Below, piece after piece: positions 23,979 through 36,049 of a stretch of DNA of 64,000 nucleotides. Every line of letters begins with the position of its first letter. Positions within the stretch are counted from its first letter, which is position 1. Source of the DNA: Euphorbia lathyris (taxonomy: Eukaryota; Streptophyta; Magnoliopsida; Malpighiales; Euphorbiaceae); the NCBI RefSeq assembly GCF_963576675.1, contig NC_088911.1, positions 29,992,501 through 30,056,500 on the forward strand, written 5' to 3'. The translations under genes and the position numbers were made by a program. The notes under the pieces are model-generated. The model was not told the origin of the DNA and searched no databases. It saw nothing but the letters and a program-made list of their open reading frames with translations.

Positions 23979-24885
23979 ATTCATCAACCTGGATACCGTC
24001 TCCACTTACCATATACCTAAGAAACATTAAACTCTCCATCACAAAGTCACACTTCTTGGCATTAGCAAACAATTGGTTCTCCCTCAACAAGTTTAACACC
24101 ACTCTCAAATTCTCAACAACATCTTCCAAACTTGCTATGGATGAGTATGTCGTTAAAATAAACCACCATGAATTTCCCAATCACGGGCCGAAGTACTTGG
24201 TTCATTAACCTCATGAAGGTCTTAGGTGTATTTGTCATTCTAAAAGGCATCACCAATCACTCATATAACCCATCTCGTGTCTCAAACAATTTCTTCCATT
24301 CATCCCCAGTCCTAATTCGGATTTGATGGTAGCCACTCCTCAAATCAATCTTGGAGAAAAACTTAGAGCCACTAAGTTGGTCTAGCATGTCGTCAAGTCT
24401 TGGTATGGGAAACGTGTATCGGATAGTGATTTTGTTAATGGCCCTACTATCCACACACATTCGTCATCCTTCTTTAGCGTTAACAAGGTCAGAACCACAC
24501 AAGGACTCATGTTCTCTCTCACATACCCCATCTTTACTAGCTCTTCCACTTTCTCCCTTATAATCTCACTCTCTTTCGGGCTCATTCGGTAGTGAGGAAG
24601 ACTATGCAAACTAGCCCCTGGAACTAAGTCGATATGGTGCTAAATTTCCTAGGTAACTCTTCCAAAAAGAGATCAATATACTCTTCAAGCATCTGCCCCA
24701 CTTCTTCTGGTACTTCTCTCTTTTCCCTTTCCTCGTCACGAGACTTCCCACTAGCCTTTACCATAACTACATAAACTATTTGACTTTCCTCACACTCATT
24801 TATAAACGCCTTATGAGTAGGATAAATAATCAAAGTAGCCTTCCTCTTGGCCTTCGACTGTCCTACCATATGTGTAAGCACATAT
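23979..24885 (-). pseudogene. pol: Gypsy-A pol, N-terminal part: protease end and RT start
   Basis: This is the upstream half of the gypsy-A polyprotein on the minus strand. It shows the linker before RT (EEYIDLFLEELP), the RT entry ([19 protein letters not shown]), fingers and palm ([30 protein letters not shown]) and the later NAKKCDFVMESL and VSGDGIQVDE. Several frameshifts separate these blocks (near 24600, 24460 and 24200). The YVDD catalytic box region near 24150 is degraded. The left side continues, after the solo LTR and S1, at 6889. The right side is cut by insertion of S2 at 24886. Confidence 0.88.
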
Positions 24886-25074
24886 TGTTGAAACACCTTT
24901 CCACATGATTTTGATTTGACAAAATTATTTAAGTTAATCCATGATTAAGGGGCAATTAAATTTAAGTGCTTTGATTTAATTGTACTAATATGTTTGTTCA
25001 GTGTTGAGTATAAGTATAAATGAAAACAGAAATAAAAAGTAAGATAGGACGAAGTCAGTATGAGAACACATCAC

Positions 25075-25262
25075 AAGCTGAGTGGAGTGCAACTCAGTAT
25101 AACAGAAGGAAAGTCATCTTCAGAACAAAAGCTTGAAGATGAAGCTGACCAAAGAAGCTGAGTGGAATGCAACTCAGTATCAAAGAAGAGAAGTCTTCCT
25201 CTAAACTAATGCTTGCAGACGAAGCTGACCACAGAAGCTGAGTAAGAATATGACTCAGAAAC
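25075..25262 (+). repeat. 80-bp tandem repeat in the Sirevirus U3
   Basis: Imperfect units start at 25075, 25155 and 25235, each opening AAGCTGAGT and each full unit ending with GAAGCTGACCA-like sequence. The third unit is partial. Equivalent units occur in the S2 3' LTR from about 63206 and in both S1 LTRs. They lie 350-540 bases upstream of the TATA box, where enhancer repeats are common. Confidence 0.75.
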
Positions 25263-25610
25263 AAAGAACAAAAGCAACGTCAATACAGTCAAGCTGAGTG
25301 TTCTTCAGGACAGCGCGAACGATCCGTTTGCTAGAAGACAAGATCCGACAACTGTCTGCACCAATAATAGAAACCTTGGAATTACGCACAGAGTCAATTT
25401 CGAGATGCATGGGTCAACTGTCCGTTAGCTAAAAGACGAACTGGCACTAGAAGACGCACCTGCGGGAAGAAGACAAGCCTGACGCCTGCGGAATTCAGAC
25501 GACAGGATTGGCCTGCAAATCTGAAGCTGACCCGAACAATGACGCAAGAAAGAGCCGTTTGAATCCAACGGATAAATCCAGATTCAAATCATTAGAGCTT
25601 CAGACCTCAA

Positions 25611-25620
25611 CTATAAAAGG
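25611..25620 (+). promoter_or_regulatory. S2 5' LTR TATA box
   Basis: CTATAAAAGG, conserved in all four Sirevirus LTR copies (for example about 63743-63752 in the S2 3' LTR). It marks the likely U3/R border region. Confidence 0.75.
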
Positions 25621-26367
25621 ACAAGTTCATTCTTGCATCCTTTGCCGATTCCCGAAATACAAAAAGAGAAAAGATATACAAACAAAGCACATTCAAACAA
25701 GAAAAAGATTTTACACCAAATTTCCATTTCTGTGTAAAAGCTAGATTGATTTTGTAATCATCTAAAGTGTTCTTCATCTAGAAAGAACAAGTTTGTATCA
25801 ATTGTAAAATTGAGAGAGTTTTGCTGAGTACTCGGTTTTAAGTACTCAGCTGTAGAGAAATCTAGGTGTTCGGTTATAGCACTTAGTAGGAGTTGAGTAG
25901 ACGAATAGAGGAAGGTACTCTTGCATATTCAACTGCCTTGTAAACGGTTTGTGCTCTACCTTTAAAGAGCTCAGTATTGGATTGAAAAAGCCCGGAGGGA
26001 CTCTGGGGACTCGACGTAGGCGGAGAGGCCGAACCAGGATAAGTCGTGCTGAGTAATTTCTAACTCTCTCTCAATATATCTATATATGTGTTTCTTGATT
26101 AAATTGCTCAGGATATAAATTGTAAAAGCTGACGTTGAGTAATCTTGGTGCTGAGTTGGAAGCTGACCTCAAGCGTTAATTCCTAACTCACAAGTGAAAC
26201 AGTTCTAGTCAACATCTGACTAAAGCTGTCTTACATCTCTCGGTCGTGCTGACCTAAACTACATTAAGTAACTTAAAGAATTGATTAAGTCGGCATAATT
26301 AAGCGAAAAAGTTATATTAGTTCCTAACCCCCCCCCCCTTGGAACTATCTTGAGCTGATCCCGATAA

Positions 26368-28177
26368 ATGGCTGAGAACAGCACTCGTTTCCTTCCAGGA
26401 AATCAAACAACACAGATACTCCCTGAGGGATTATCAATTAGTCGGCCACCCTTGTTTTTCGGATCAAACTATACATTTTGGAAAAACAGGATGAAGAACT
26501 TTATTCAAGCTACCAACATGAGTGCGTGGCTTGCAATAGTTCAAGGCCCATATGTGCCTTACAAAACAGTTGACAACGAAAAAGTTGTCAAGAGTGAAAC
26601 TGAGTGGTCAGAATATGACCTTAAAAAATTACAAAATAATGCTTCGGCTATCAATATGCTTCACTGTGCGCTAGATGCTGTAGAGTACAACAAAATTTCA
26701 GGTTGTGAGTCGGCACAAGAAATATGGAAGAAGCTTGAAATAACCTATGAAGGCACGAGCAAAGTCAAGGAATCTAAAGTGAATCATCATATGAGGCTAT
26801 ACGATCTATTCGAGATGAATGAAAATGAAAACATCTCGGAGATGAACTCAAGATTCACAAATATCATTAATGAGCTCAAACGACTCGGTAAGAACTTCAC
26901 AGAAAAAGAGCAGGTGAAGAAAATCTTGAGGAGTCTACCCAAAAGCTGACAAGCTAAGAAAACAGCTGTGGAAGAAGCTTAGGACTTGACCACGTACAAA
27001 TACGACGAGCTGATCAGATCTCTGCTGACTCATGAGATCTCTATGAAAAACTTCGAAGCAAAAGAAAAGTCAGAAGACAAGAAGCAAAAATCTCTTGTCA
27101 TGAAAGCTGACTCAACCGAAGCTGACTCATCAGATGATGAGGAGATGGCCATGTTCACAAGGAAGATGAAGAAGCTGTTCAGAAAGAATGAAAAGAACAG
27201 CAAAAGGCCATTCAGAAGAAGCGACAAATACAGAGTTGAGTCCAGTGACAGCAGATACAAAAAAAAACAGCTCAAAGCCTGTCACATGCTTCGAGTGCCA
27301 TCAAACTGGGCACATTAAGTCAAGCTGCCCTAACTTAAAGAAAGAAAAGAAGGGAAGCAAAAAGGCAATGGTGGCCACATGGAGTGACAGTGATGAGTCA
27401 ACCTCATCAGAAGCTGATGCAAATGAGACAGCAAATATATGCTTCATGGCTGACGACGCTGCTGATCAAAGCCAATCTGAACAAGCTGACCTCTCTGACG
27501 GTTTTGACCAAGAGGAACACTCCAATGAGGTAACATCTCTACTCTTGCTTAGAAATGAAATGGCTAACACCCTGAGTGATCTATATACACTGACTAAAAA
27601 GTGTAACAAGAAAATAAAGGCACTCAACAGGCGATGTGATGAGATCGAGGAGATCAAACTGAGTGATCTCCGACATCTTCTCCAAGACAACACCATGCAA
27701 GATGAAAATCTGAAAATCATGCATGGTTTTGTCTCAAAAGTCCAAACTGAGTCAAAGAAGCTTAGGAAGGACATCACGACTATACAGAACCAGCTGAGTA
27801 AATCGGCAAAGAAAGGGTTCTATCCCAATACTGAGTTTCAAGGTACTGGTCAGCATAGACAGTACACTCAACAGGGCAGTCAGTGTGACTGTTGTGGGAA
27901 AAGAGGACACACCATAGATGTGTGTTGGTATACTCGGTGGAATATCTAATGTGACTTCTGCGGAAAGAAAGGTCATACCACTAAGGTATGCTGGCATGCT
28001 CAGCACAATCGTGCTGACCAAACTCAACATCACCCTCAAAAGGTAACTTATTGTGACTTCTGTGGTAAAAATGGCCACACCATAAATATATGTCATCACA
28101 AATTAAAACATGATGTAGCACCTGTCTATGCTAACCAACGAGGACCCAAAAAGAATTGGGTACGTATAGATGAATGA
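26368..28177 (+). pseudogene. gag: S2 gag with UBN2 domain and zinc knuckles (broken)
   Basis: The ATG at 26368 opens MAENSTRFLPGNQ. The UBN2 domain matches S1. Disruptions relative to S1 are a Trp-to-stop change at 26947-26949 (after LPKS), a Gln-to-stop change near 26980, a frameshift in an A run near 27262, and a Gln-to-stop change near 27947. Four zinc knuckles are again present: CFECHQTGHIKSSC near 27285, then CDCCGKRGHTIDVC, CDFCGKKGHTTKVC and CDFCGKNGHTINIC between about 27885 and 28095. The terminal stop is TGA at 28175-28177, exactly where S1 has TAG. Confidence 0.92.
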
Positions 28178-28183
28178 TTCAAA

Positions 28184-31100
28184 ATGCAGGTGAGCCTGAG
28201 GTGCGTGGAGAAGTCAAAGCTTTGGTATATTGACAGCACATGCTCGAGGCACATGACTGGTGATGAAACTCAATTCATCACACTTGAGCGTAAACGAGGT
28301 GGAAGTGTAAGCTTCGGAGACAATAAAAAGGGTAAGATAGTCGGTTCAGGTACTATCGGAGGTAACCCTACTATTAAGTCAGTCTCCTTAGTCAAAGGTC
28401 TCAAATATAACCTATTGAGCGTAGCTCAGCTGTATGACAGCGGTAGAAAGGTTGTATTTGATGCCACTGAGTGTCGGATACTCGAGGGAAAAACAAACAA
28501 TTTGATTTTAACTGCCCCTTGTTGTGACAATGTATACATGTTGAGTTTAGAAAAGAATTTTTCAAAAAATATATGCTTATTGTCAAAGGAGGACAACTCC
28601 TGTCTATGGCATAGGAGACTTGGTCATGTAAGCATGGACCTCCTTGCCAAACTAGCAAGAAAGCAATTAGTTGAGGGATTGCCCAAACTTAGATTTGAGA
28701 AAGATCAGTTATGTAATGCTTGTCAGCAAGGTAAACAAACGAAAAAGTCTTTTCAAAGTAAGAATGTTGTCTCAACCAAGCGCCCATTGGAATTACTACA
28801 TTTGGACCTTTTCGGACCTGTCCAGCCACTCAGCTTGGGCGATAAGAAATTTTCCTTAGTCATTATAGACGATTTCTCTAGGTATACTTGGATCATCTTG
28901 CTGAGTGGCAAGGATGAAACATTTGAGATGTTTTCCATATTAGTCAAAAGACTTGAAACTGACAAAGACCTAAAAGTAGCTCATATTATAAGTGATAATG
29001 GCGGAGAACTCAAGAACCAACGGTTTGACGAATTCTGTGAAGTCAGTGACATTGATCATAATTTTTCTGCTCCTAGAACTCCTCAACAAAATGGGGTTGT
29101 TGAAAGGAAGAACAGAACAATAGTCGAAATTGGTAGGACAATGCTGAGTGAAAATAGGCTTCCAAAGTATTTCTGGGGTGAAGCTGTCCACACAGCATGC
29201 TATATACTAAATAGGGCTTTAGTTAGACCTATACTCAAGAAAACCCCTTATGAAGTTTGGAAAGGACGAAAGCCCAACATTGGCTACTTTCGTGCCTTTG
29301 GGTGTAAATGGTTTATACTCAATACAAAAGAAAACCTTGCTAAATTTGATGCCAAAGCTGACGAAGCGATCTTTCTTGGGTACTCAACTAACAGTAAAGC
29401 ATATAGGGTGTATAATAAACGAAATCAGGTTGTAGAAGAGTCTGTACATGTTGAGTTCGATGAAACTGACCCTGCAGGAAAGATAACTCAGTCTGCCGAA
29501 GATGACCCAAGCTCAGCTTCTACTGACCAAAATGGAGCTGCTGAGTCGTCACCACAAGGGCTGACCAAAGGTAAACACGAACCCGAAATTACCTTTGCTG
29601 ACTAATCTACTCCTGCAGATATTGTAGAAACACCTATTCCAGACAACTCAACATTACCTAAAGAAGTCAAAATTCCAAGAGGACACTCGGAGAAGTCCAT
29701 TCTTGATGCTGCTAAAAACAAGCTGATGACGAGAGATCAGCTTAGAAAATATCTCAGCAATGTTGCGTTCGTCTCAGTCTATGAACCAAAGAACTTCACC
29801 GATGTTGAGCACGACGAATTCTGGATCAATGCTATGCAAGAAGAGCTTGATCAATTCAAAAGAAATGAGGTATGGGATTTAGTACCAAAACCTAGGAATC
29901 AAAAGACCATAGGAACTAAGTGGGTCTTTAGAAACAAATTAGATGAGCAAGGCAATGTAGTCAGAAACAAAGCCCGACTTGTAGCCCAAGGCTATAGTCA
30001 GCAAGAGGGCATTGACTATGGTGAGAACTTTGCTCCCATTGCTAGGTTAGAGGGTATACGTATATTGTGTGCATATGCTAGTTTCATGAACTTCAAACTA
30101 TATCAAATGGATGTCAAAAGTGTCTTTCTTAATGGATTTATAAACGAAGAGGTATATGTTAGTCAGCCTCCAAGGTTTGAAGATCCAAAATTTCCAAACC
30201 ACTTTTATAAACTCAAGAAGGCCCTATACGGCCTGAAACAAGCACCACGTGCTTGGTATGAGAGGTTGACCAGTTTCCTGCTGACCAGGAACTATGTCAG
30301 AGGCAAAGCTGACACAACCTTATTCATTAAGAAAAAGGGTAAAAATACCCTGCTGGCACAGATTTACGTAGATGATATAATCTTTAGTGCTACTGACGAA
30401 TCTATGTGCAAAGAATTTAGTAAACAGATGCAAACTGAGTTTGAGATGTCAATGATGGGAGAACTCAACTTCTTCCTTGGAATTCAAATCAAGCAAGGAA
30501 GGAACGACATCTTCATTAGTCAGTTTAAGTATGCCAAAGAAATGCTAAAGAAATTTGATATGGAAGAATGTAAGCCCATATCTACCCCAATGGGTACTGA
30601 CACTGTCCTTTGTGCTGACGAGAAAGGTAAGTCAGTAGATAGCAAATTATATCGAGGTATGATTGGCTCTCTACTTTATCTTACGGCTAGTAGACCTGAC
30701 ATTCAGTACTCAGTATGTTATTGCGCAAGATATCAAGCTGACCCCAGGGAATCTTATCTTATAGCTGTGAAAAGAATTTTTAGATATTTGCAGAGCTCAG
30801 TTAATGCAGGTTTAGGGTATCCAAATACAAATGACTTCACACTCATTGGATACACTGATGCTGACTATAGATGAGATAAGCTAGAGCGTAAGAGTACTTC
30901 AGGAGGGTGTCACTTCCTTGGAAGTTGTCTAGTATCTTGGTTCAGCAAGAAGCAATCATCAGTGGCCCTGTCAACAACTGAAGCTGAGTACATTGCTGCT
31001 GGAAGCTGTGTGGCTCAGGTCCTATGGATAAAGCAACAGCTTGAGGATTATGGTGTAAAAACGGAGACCATCGAAGTCAAATGTGACAACAAGAGCGCCA

Positions 31101-31312
31101 TTGACTTATCCAAAAATCCAATCCAACACAGCAGGATGAAGCATGTCAGCATAAGGCATCACTTCATAAGGGATCATGTACTCAAGGGTGAGATCAAGCT
31201 GACCTATGTTCCAACAGATGAACAGCTTGCGGATATCTTTACGAAGCCTCTGGCTCGTGAGCAATTTAACATACTAAGGGAAGCTATCGGTATGTCTAAT
31301 CCTCTTCACTAA
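28184..31312 (+). pseudogene. pol: S2 pol: protease, integrase, RT, RNase H (two in-frame stops)
   Basis: One continuous frame from ATGCAG to the TAA at 31310-31312, interrupted only by TAA at 29603-29605 (S1 has Gln) and TGA at 30872-30874 (S1 has Arg). Domains: protease WYIDSTCSRHMTG, integrase HRRLGH and CNACQQGK with catalytic sites HLDLFGP, SDNGGEL and NGVVERKN, RT with YVDDIIFS, and RNase H with STTEAEYIA and CDNKSAIDLS. The second integrase motif reads GGEL rather than the usual GGEF. Six bases separate it from the gag stop in the same frame. It is the better preserved of the two Sirevirus pol genes. Confidence 0.94.
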
Positions 31313-31821
31313 TATTCTATGCTTAAATTGAATGTTGAGTGATTACCATGCTGAGTGATTTGTGCTAAATTAGTAATTGTTGCATGCTGAGCTAAATATG
31401 AACTATATCACCCTATGCTGAGTAGACATGCATATTGAGTGATCATCATAAATTGAGTTACTAAGCACACAAACATTCCTTCTACGTAAAACTGACTTCC
31501 TAGAATCTCAAACGATTAGGATTCTTGAAACTGAGTAAAACTCTCATGCATAATAAATGCTAGCACGCGCATTAATAGCCACCTAGGATGACGTAGGTGC
31601 AATAATTAGAAAACACATGCGCCGATTGTGTCATAAATGTCAGGATAATTGTCGATTGATCATCTCGAGGTCAAACCGCCACTCCAACGTATCAGATCAA
31701 CTCGGTATTTCTATAAATAGTGGACGAATTCCCACTTGTATCTCTTTACACTTAAAATTTCTGGCATTCTATCTCTCTCTCTCTTAAATCCCAAAACCTC
31801 TCAAAACTTCTCAAGAAAATC
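31313..31821 (+). other. S2 spacer between pol and third gene, with GCTGAGT motif array
   Basis: No gene. Seven close variants of NTGAGTN occur between 31335 and 31540. A TATA-like CTATAAATAG lies at about 31710, and a pyrimidine-rich leader (ATCTCTCTCTCTCT) precedes the ATG at 31822. A separate promoter for the third gene is possible. Confidence 0.6.
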
Positions 31822-32591
31822 ATGTTTGATTCCCAGAATATCTCCGGTGGCGATTACGACCAAAATCGCTCCGATGAAAATCCTCCGTCTCCTGCTCAGC
31901 AGGAATACATAGGGACCTCTAGTGAGTCTCAAGGTCATGGTCAGCTTCTACGGTAAAGACCCTCATGATGACCAAGCAACTCCATCTACGAAACAGAAGA
32001 AGGAGAAGGGCAAGAAACCACTGGAAAGAAATTATTCTCCGATTTACAACAGTGTTAGGGGATACAAGATCGACCATTCCCGCTGGTTCTCTAAGGGATT
32101 TGTAGAAGCTGAAAAACCCTTTTGTGAATGGATTTCGAAAAATGGCTGGACCGAGCTATTTTCTATCTATGAAGCCACCTATCCAGAATTGGTAAGGGAA
32201 TTCTACGCCAATTTAAGAGCTGCTGATGATGACAGTGACTACATGATCACCAAGGTCAAGGGGAAGAAAATCTTCATCAATCCCCCTTATCTCGCCAAAC
32301 TGCTTAAACTGAAGAATGAAGGAACCGAACTTAGGTGCACAAACGACTCCGAAAAAATCAAATACCCTGTTGAGTTCTGTAAACCCTCTGGTCACAAAGG
32401 AGAAATTGCCAGCACGTGTATGGGTCAGAATCAGAAAATGGCTCATTACATACTGACCAACTTTATATTCCCTAAGGTCAACTCCCAATCCTCCGCATCT
32501 AACTTTGAACAGTGCTTTATCTGGCACATGCTGACCTAGCAGCCACTCAACATGCCCTTCTTTCTTATCGGTGCATTTCAACGTAGTACCG
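31822..32591 (+). pseudogene. S2 third gene, first segment (N-terminal domain)
   Basis: The ATG at 31822 opens MFDSQNISGG. A frameshift near 31930-31950 moves the frame. The remainder shows the same N-terminal domain as S1: SRWFSKGF, NGWTELFSI, NPPYLAKLLKL, KMAHYILTNF and QCFIWHMLT, followed by a stop at 32537-32539 that interrupts the frame. The segment ends at the A1 target duplication TACCG (32587-32591) and resumes after A1. See the S1 entry for the general nature of the protein. Confidence 0.85.
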
Positions 32592-34125
32592 TGTTAAGCC
32601 CAAAATATACCTAAAATATCATATATAAATACGTTAAATTTACATTGAAATCGTGCTAATTATATTCATTTATAATACTTTTACGTCTTTATTTACTTCT
32701 TTGATGCAAGGTACTTAATTATTTGGTTAAATCCAAATAGGAGCCAAAACGGAGCTAAAATGGAGGAAAACCCTAAAAAACGTACCAAGAATACGTATCA
32801 GTCAGAAGAACGCTCAAGGAGGACAAGAAGCAGTCGAAAGACGGGGAGAAAAGCCCCTATCGCGACTGAGATTTTCAGAATCTCAGTCGCGACATACGAT
32901 CACCGAACTCTGAAATTTCGAAGTCTTCAACTCGCCCCTGCACCCCCTGTTGCGGCTGAGATTTTTAGAATCTTATATGAGACAGCGAAGAATTCTGCAC
33001 AGTTTTCACATGTTTTAATCCGAGAAACGCATCTGTTCGTTTGGATAAAAGCGACCCTTCACCAACGGACACGACCCATCAATTACAACCCTTCAACAAC
33101 TATAAATAAGTGATCCATTTCAGAAATTAATGTTGTTGGCTAAGTTAGAAAAGTTAGAGAAATCAGAGAGTTATTATGTTGAGTTTCTGATTCAGAAAAG
33201 AGTCAGAAAGTTAGGTTTCATTTCTGTAAACAAACTTTATGTACACAAGTTATTATTAAATTAGTTATAAACACAGTAATATTAGTTTAGTTTCAAAGGT
33301 TGGTCAGAGACAAGTTTTCATTCTGGTAGTGTACTGACTGGTCTCTATTCCGAAGATTCAGCGAGAAGAACTAACGGCTGAAGCGCAAAAGGGTCTGACA
33401 AACCTACGGAGTTTGAGGGAAAGATTGACAACCCGGATCTCAAAGTTTTTGTCACAATGCTATCCATGTTTCTACTTCTCTGTTAACTTGTGAAGATTCA
33501 CATTTCATTAATGATATATTTATCTTATTCAATACATTCTTTGTGTTGTTATTTTGATATTGTTCTGACAAAATGATTTTCAAAATGATAAATTGGTGTT
33601 TTTATTAAAACGTTTTATACCATCTTATTCATATAAGAACTTTGTTGAACACTTAAAAGAATTGGTTTTTACGGATGATATGATCGCTAGCGCGGCTTAT
33701 CGGATATAAAATACTAATTTGATTAAGGTAGAAATCTGCTCCGAACCAGAGAGATTTCTACGGTTCAAAGCCATTTAATTGAATAAATTCCTATATTGTT
33801 ACATGTCCATAATCTTACCAAAGTTATAGTTGTTTTTCGCTTAATGAAAATAAGTTTTATACCTTCTATTTATTCCAATTACGGAAGTATCTGTCTTGTA
33901 ATCAAAATCTCAAGACGGAATTGTTCTCTAAATTCAATATAATATTCTTATCTAATCCTAATTTATCCAAACCAATTCAATCAATTAAACGATTTTCTTT
34001 TGTTAAACCTAAAGACGTGAATAAAACTGAATTAAATAAGTTTTTAGTTAAAAAGCGTTCCCTGTGGGTTCGATATCTTTTATTACTACAAGCGTATACC
34101 GTGCACTTGCGGAAATCGCTCAACA
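32592..34125 (+). repeat. A1 5' LTR
   Basis: 1,534 bp from TGTTAAGCCC to GCTCAACA. It contains a perfect inverted repeat with 14-bp arms (32860-32873 and 32879-32892, TCGCGACTGAGATT type) and a TATA box at 33101-33108. A 117-codon open stretch at 32760-33113 exists in both LTR copies but overlaps the promoter and is not considered a gene. Confidence 0.95.
33101..33108 (+). promoter_or_regulatory. A1 5' LTR TATA box
   Basis: TATAAATA, about 210 bases after the hairpin. The same arrangement occurs at 45434-45441 in the 3' LTR. Confidence 0.75.
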
Positions 34126-34131
34126 AGTTTT

Positions 34132-34149
34132 TGGCGCCGTTGCCGGGGA
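34132..34149 (+). promoter_or_regulatory. A1 primer-binding site (tRNA-Asp type)
   Basis: TGGCGCCGTTGCCGGGGA lies six bases after the 5' LTR. This is the primer-binding site typical of Athila and related plant gypsy elements. Confidence 0.93.
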
Positions 34150-34310
34150 ACGCCAAAATTTTTGACAAAATTTTAGATTTTTCGTGTTTTATTTCGAATC
34201 TAGGTTTAAATATACTTATTTTAACTTTTACAATTTATTAATTTACTAATTTATTTATTTTTCAAATTCTGTTTTGTAGGTAGTTCGGTTCGTGTAAGAT
34301 TTTCAGGTTC

Positions 34311-36049
34311 ATGCGCAGTTCTCGAAGTTCAGGCATTGTACCAGACCCTATAGACCTAGAAATTGAGAAAACCATTAGGAAGAACAAGAAAAACAAGAAA
34401 AACAAAAATAAGACTCGAGTAAAAACATATACCGAGCCAGAAAAAATGGCAGACCCACCAACACTTATGGATTACGCTAGGCCAGGTGTGGTCGGTGTAA
34501 CCAATAGTATCGTTAGACCCGGAATCACCGCAAACCAAATTGAAATTAAGCCAGCTTTGCTTAATATGTTGCAAAATAATGTAACATTTTACGGGTTACC
34601 TAACGAAATCCTAACACCCATTTAACAAATTTCCTTGAAATTTGTGACACTTTTAAAATCCCAGATGTGACTGCAGAAGCAATCAAACTTCGCCTCTTTC
34701 CTTTCACTTTGAAGGATAGAGCCAAAGAATGGTTAACTTCTATGCCAGCCGCAACTTTTGCCACTTGGGAACAATTAGCCCAAGCATTTTTATCAAAATA
34801 TTTTCCTTTAGCAAAAACCGCAAGAGTCATAAAAGAGTTAACCTCTTTTTCTCAAAATGATAATGAGACTCTTTATGAGACTTGGGAACGTTTTAAAGAA
34901 CTTCAACGTTTATGCCCACACCACCAATTATCCGTTGAACTTTTAATGCAAACATTTTACAATGGACTAAATCCTACAACTAGGGGTTCATTAGATGCTA
35001 TGTCGGGAGGGCTATTTATGAAGAAAACATCAGCCCAAGCAAGAGAACTTTTGGAGGAAATGGCAATCAACAGCAGTATGTGGCCCGCGGAACGTGGACA
35101 TATACCGGTGGCAAAACCATCATCCTCAACCACACCATCAGTTAAAGGTATAGTGGAACTTGATCCAGTCGCGATGTTACAAGCCCAATTTTCTGCTTTA
35201 TCGCACAAAATTGATAAGTTTATGGCACCACACGATACCAATGGTAATCCAATCCAAACGGATGTGGATTACGAAAACATGAGTGAGATAGAACAGGTAA
35301 ATTTTGTCCAAGCGCAAAACCAAACTAATAATCCTTATTCTAATACTTATAATTCTGGATGGAGGAATAATCCTAACTTTAACTGGAAAGATAACAATAA
35401 CAATAATGCAAGTGCTATTCAAAATCGTACCACTAATTATCAAAATCAGTCAAGAGATACGATTAGCACTTTATCTTCTAAAATTGACAAGTTTATAGAT
35501 GCTATTAGTGGAAAAATAAGTAATCACGACGATGGTTTTAAACGGATCGAAAATAAATTCGATCAGCTTATTAAAAACCACTCATCTAGCATCCATAATT
35601 TGGAGGTTCAAATTGGTCAACTTGCTAAATCAATTCCATCCCGAAAAGAGGGAAGTCTTCCCAGCCATACAGAAGAAAATCCAAAAGAGCAGGTGAAGGC
35701 TATCACTCTTCGTTCAGGGAAAAATTATCAAGGGCCGGAAATTCCCAAAGATGCAACATTACCAGGAACTGATTTACCAAAGTCCAAAGAAGATATCTTA
35801 AACACAAATAGTTCACGATTTGACACAAGTACCAAAACTTTTGTACCCAAACCACCTTTTTCGAAAAAAGTCCGAAATAAGGACTATGACAAACAACTTC
35901 TAACGTTTTTGGATAAACTTAAAAATTTGCACATCAATTTAACGTTTATGGATGCAATCACACAAATTCCTAACTATGGTAAGTTTTTTAAAAGATTTAA
36001 TTTCAAAGAAAATCAGTTGGGAAGGAATTTCATCCATTTCGTTAACTGA
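34311..36049 (+). pseudogene. gag: A1 gag (one-base deletion and one-base insertion)
   Basis: The ATG at 34311 opens MRSSRSSG. Athila gag signatures include LMDYARPGV, KDRAKEWLTSMP, LYETWERFKELQRLCPHH and FYNGLNPTTRGSLDA. A2 shows one more A near 34609, so a deletion here shifts the frame and ends it at 34623-34625. The body resumes at 34667 in another frame. Near 35987 A1 has six T where A2 has TTCCT, and this extra base puts gag (to 36049) out of frame with pol. A central helical part (KIDKFIDAISGKISNHDDGFKRIENKFDQL) may mediate multimerisation. No CCHC knuckle is evident. Confidence 0.9.

Larger units (their letters stand above)
24886..26346 (+). repeat. S2 5' LTR, 3' end deleted
   Basis: It begins TGTTGAAACACC. 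A TATA box, CTATAAAAGG, lies at 25611-25620. Compared with S1, the last ~30 bases of the LTR, the primer-binding site and part of the leader (61 bases in all) are missing after GGAACT at 26341-26346. The break falls in the 4-base repeat AACT. Confidence 0.92.

Noticed and set aside
32760..33113. 117-codon open frame in the A1 LTR, also at 45093-45446
   Set aside because: Its presence in both places is explained by LTR duplication; it covers the hairpin and TATA region and has no recognisable domain.
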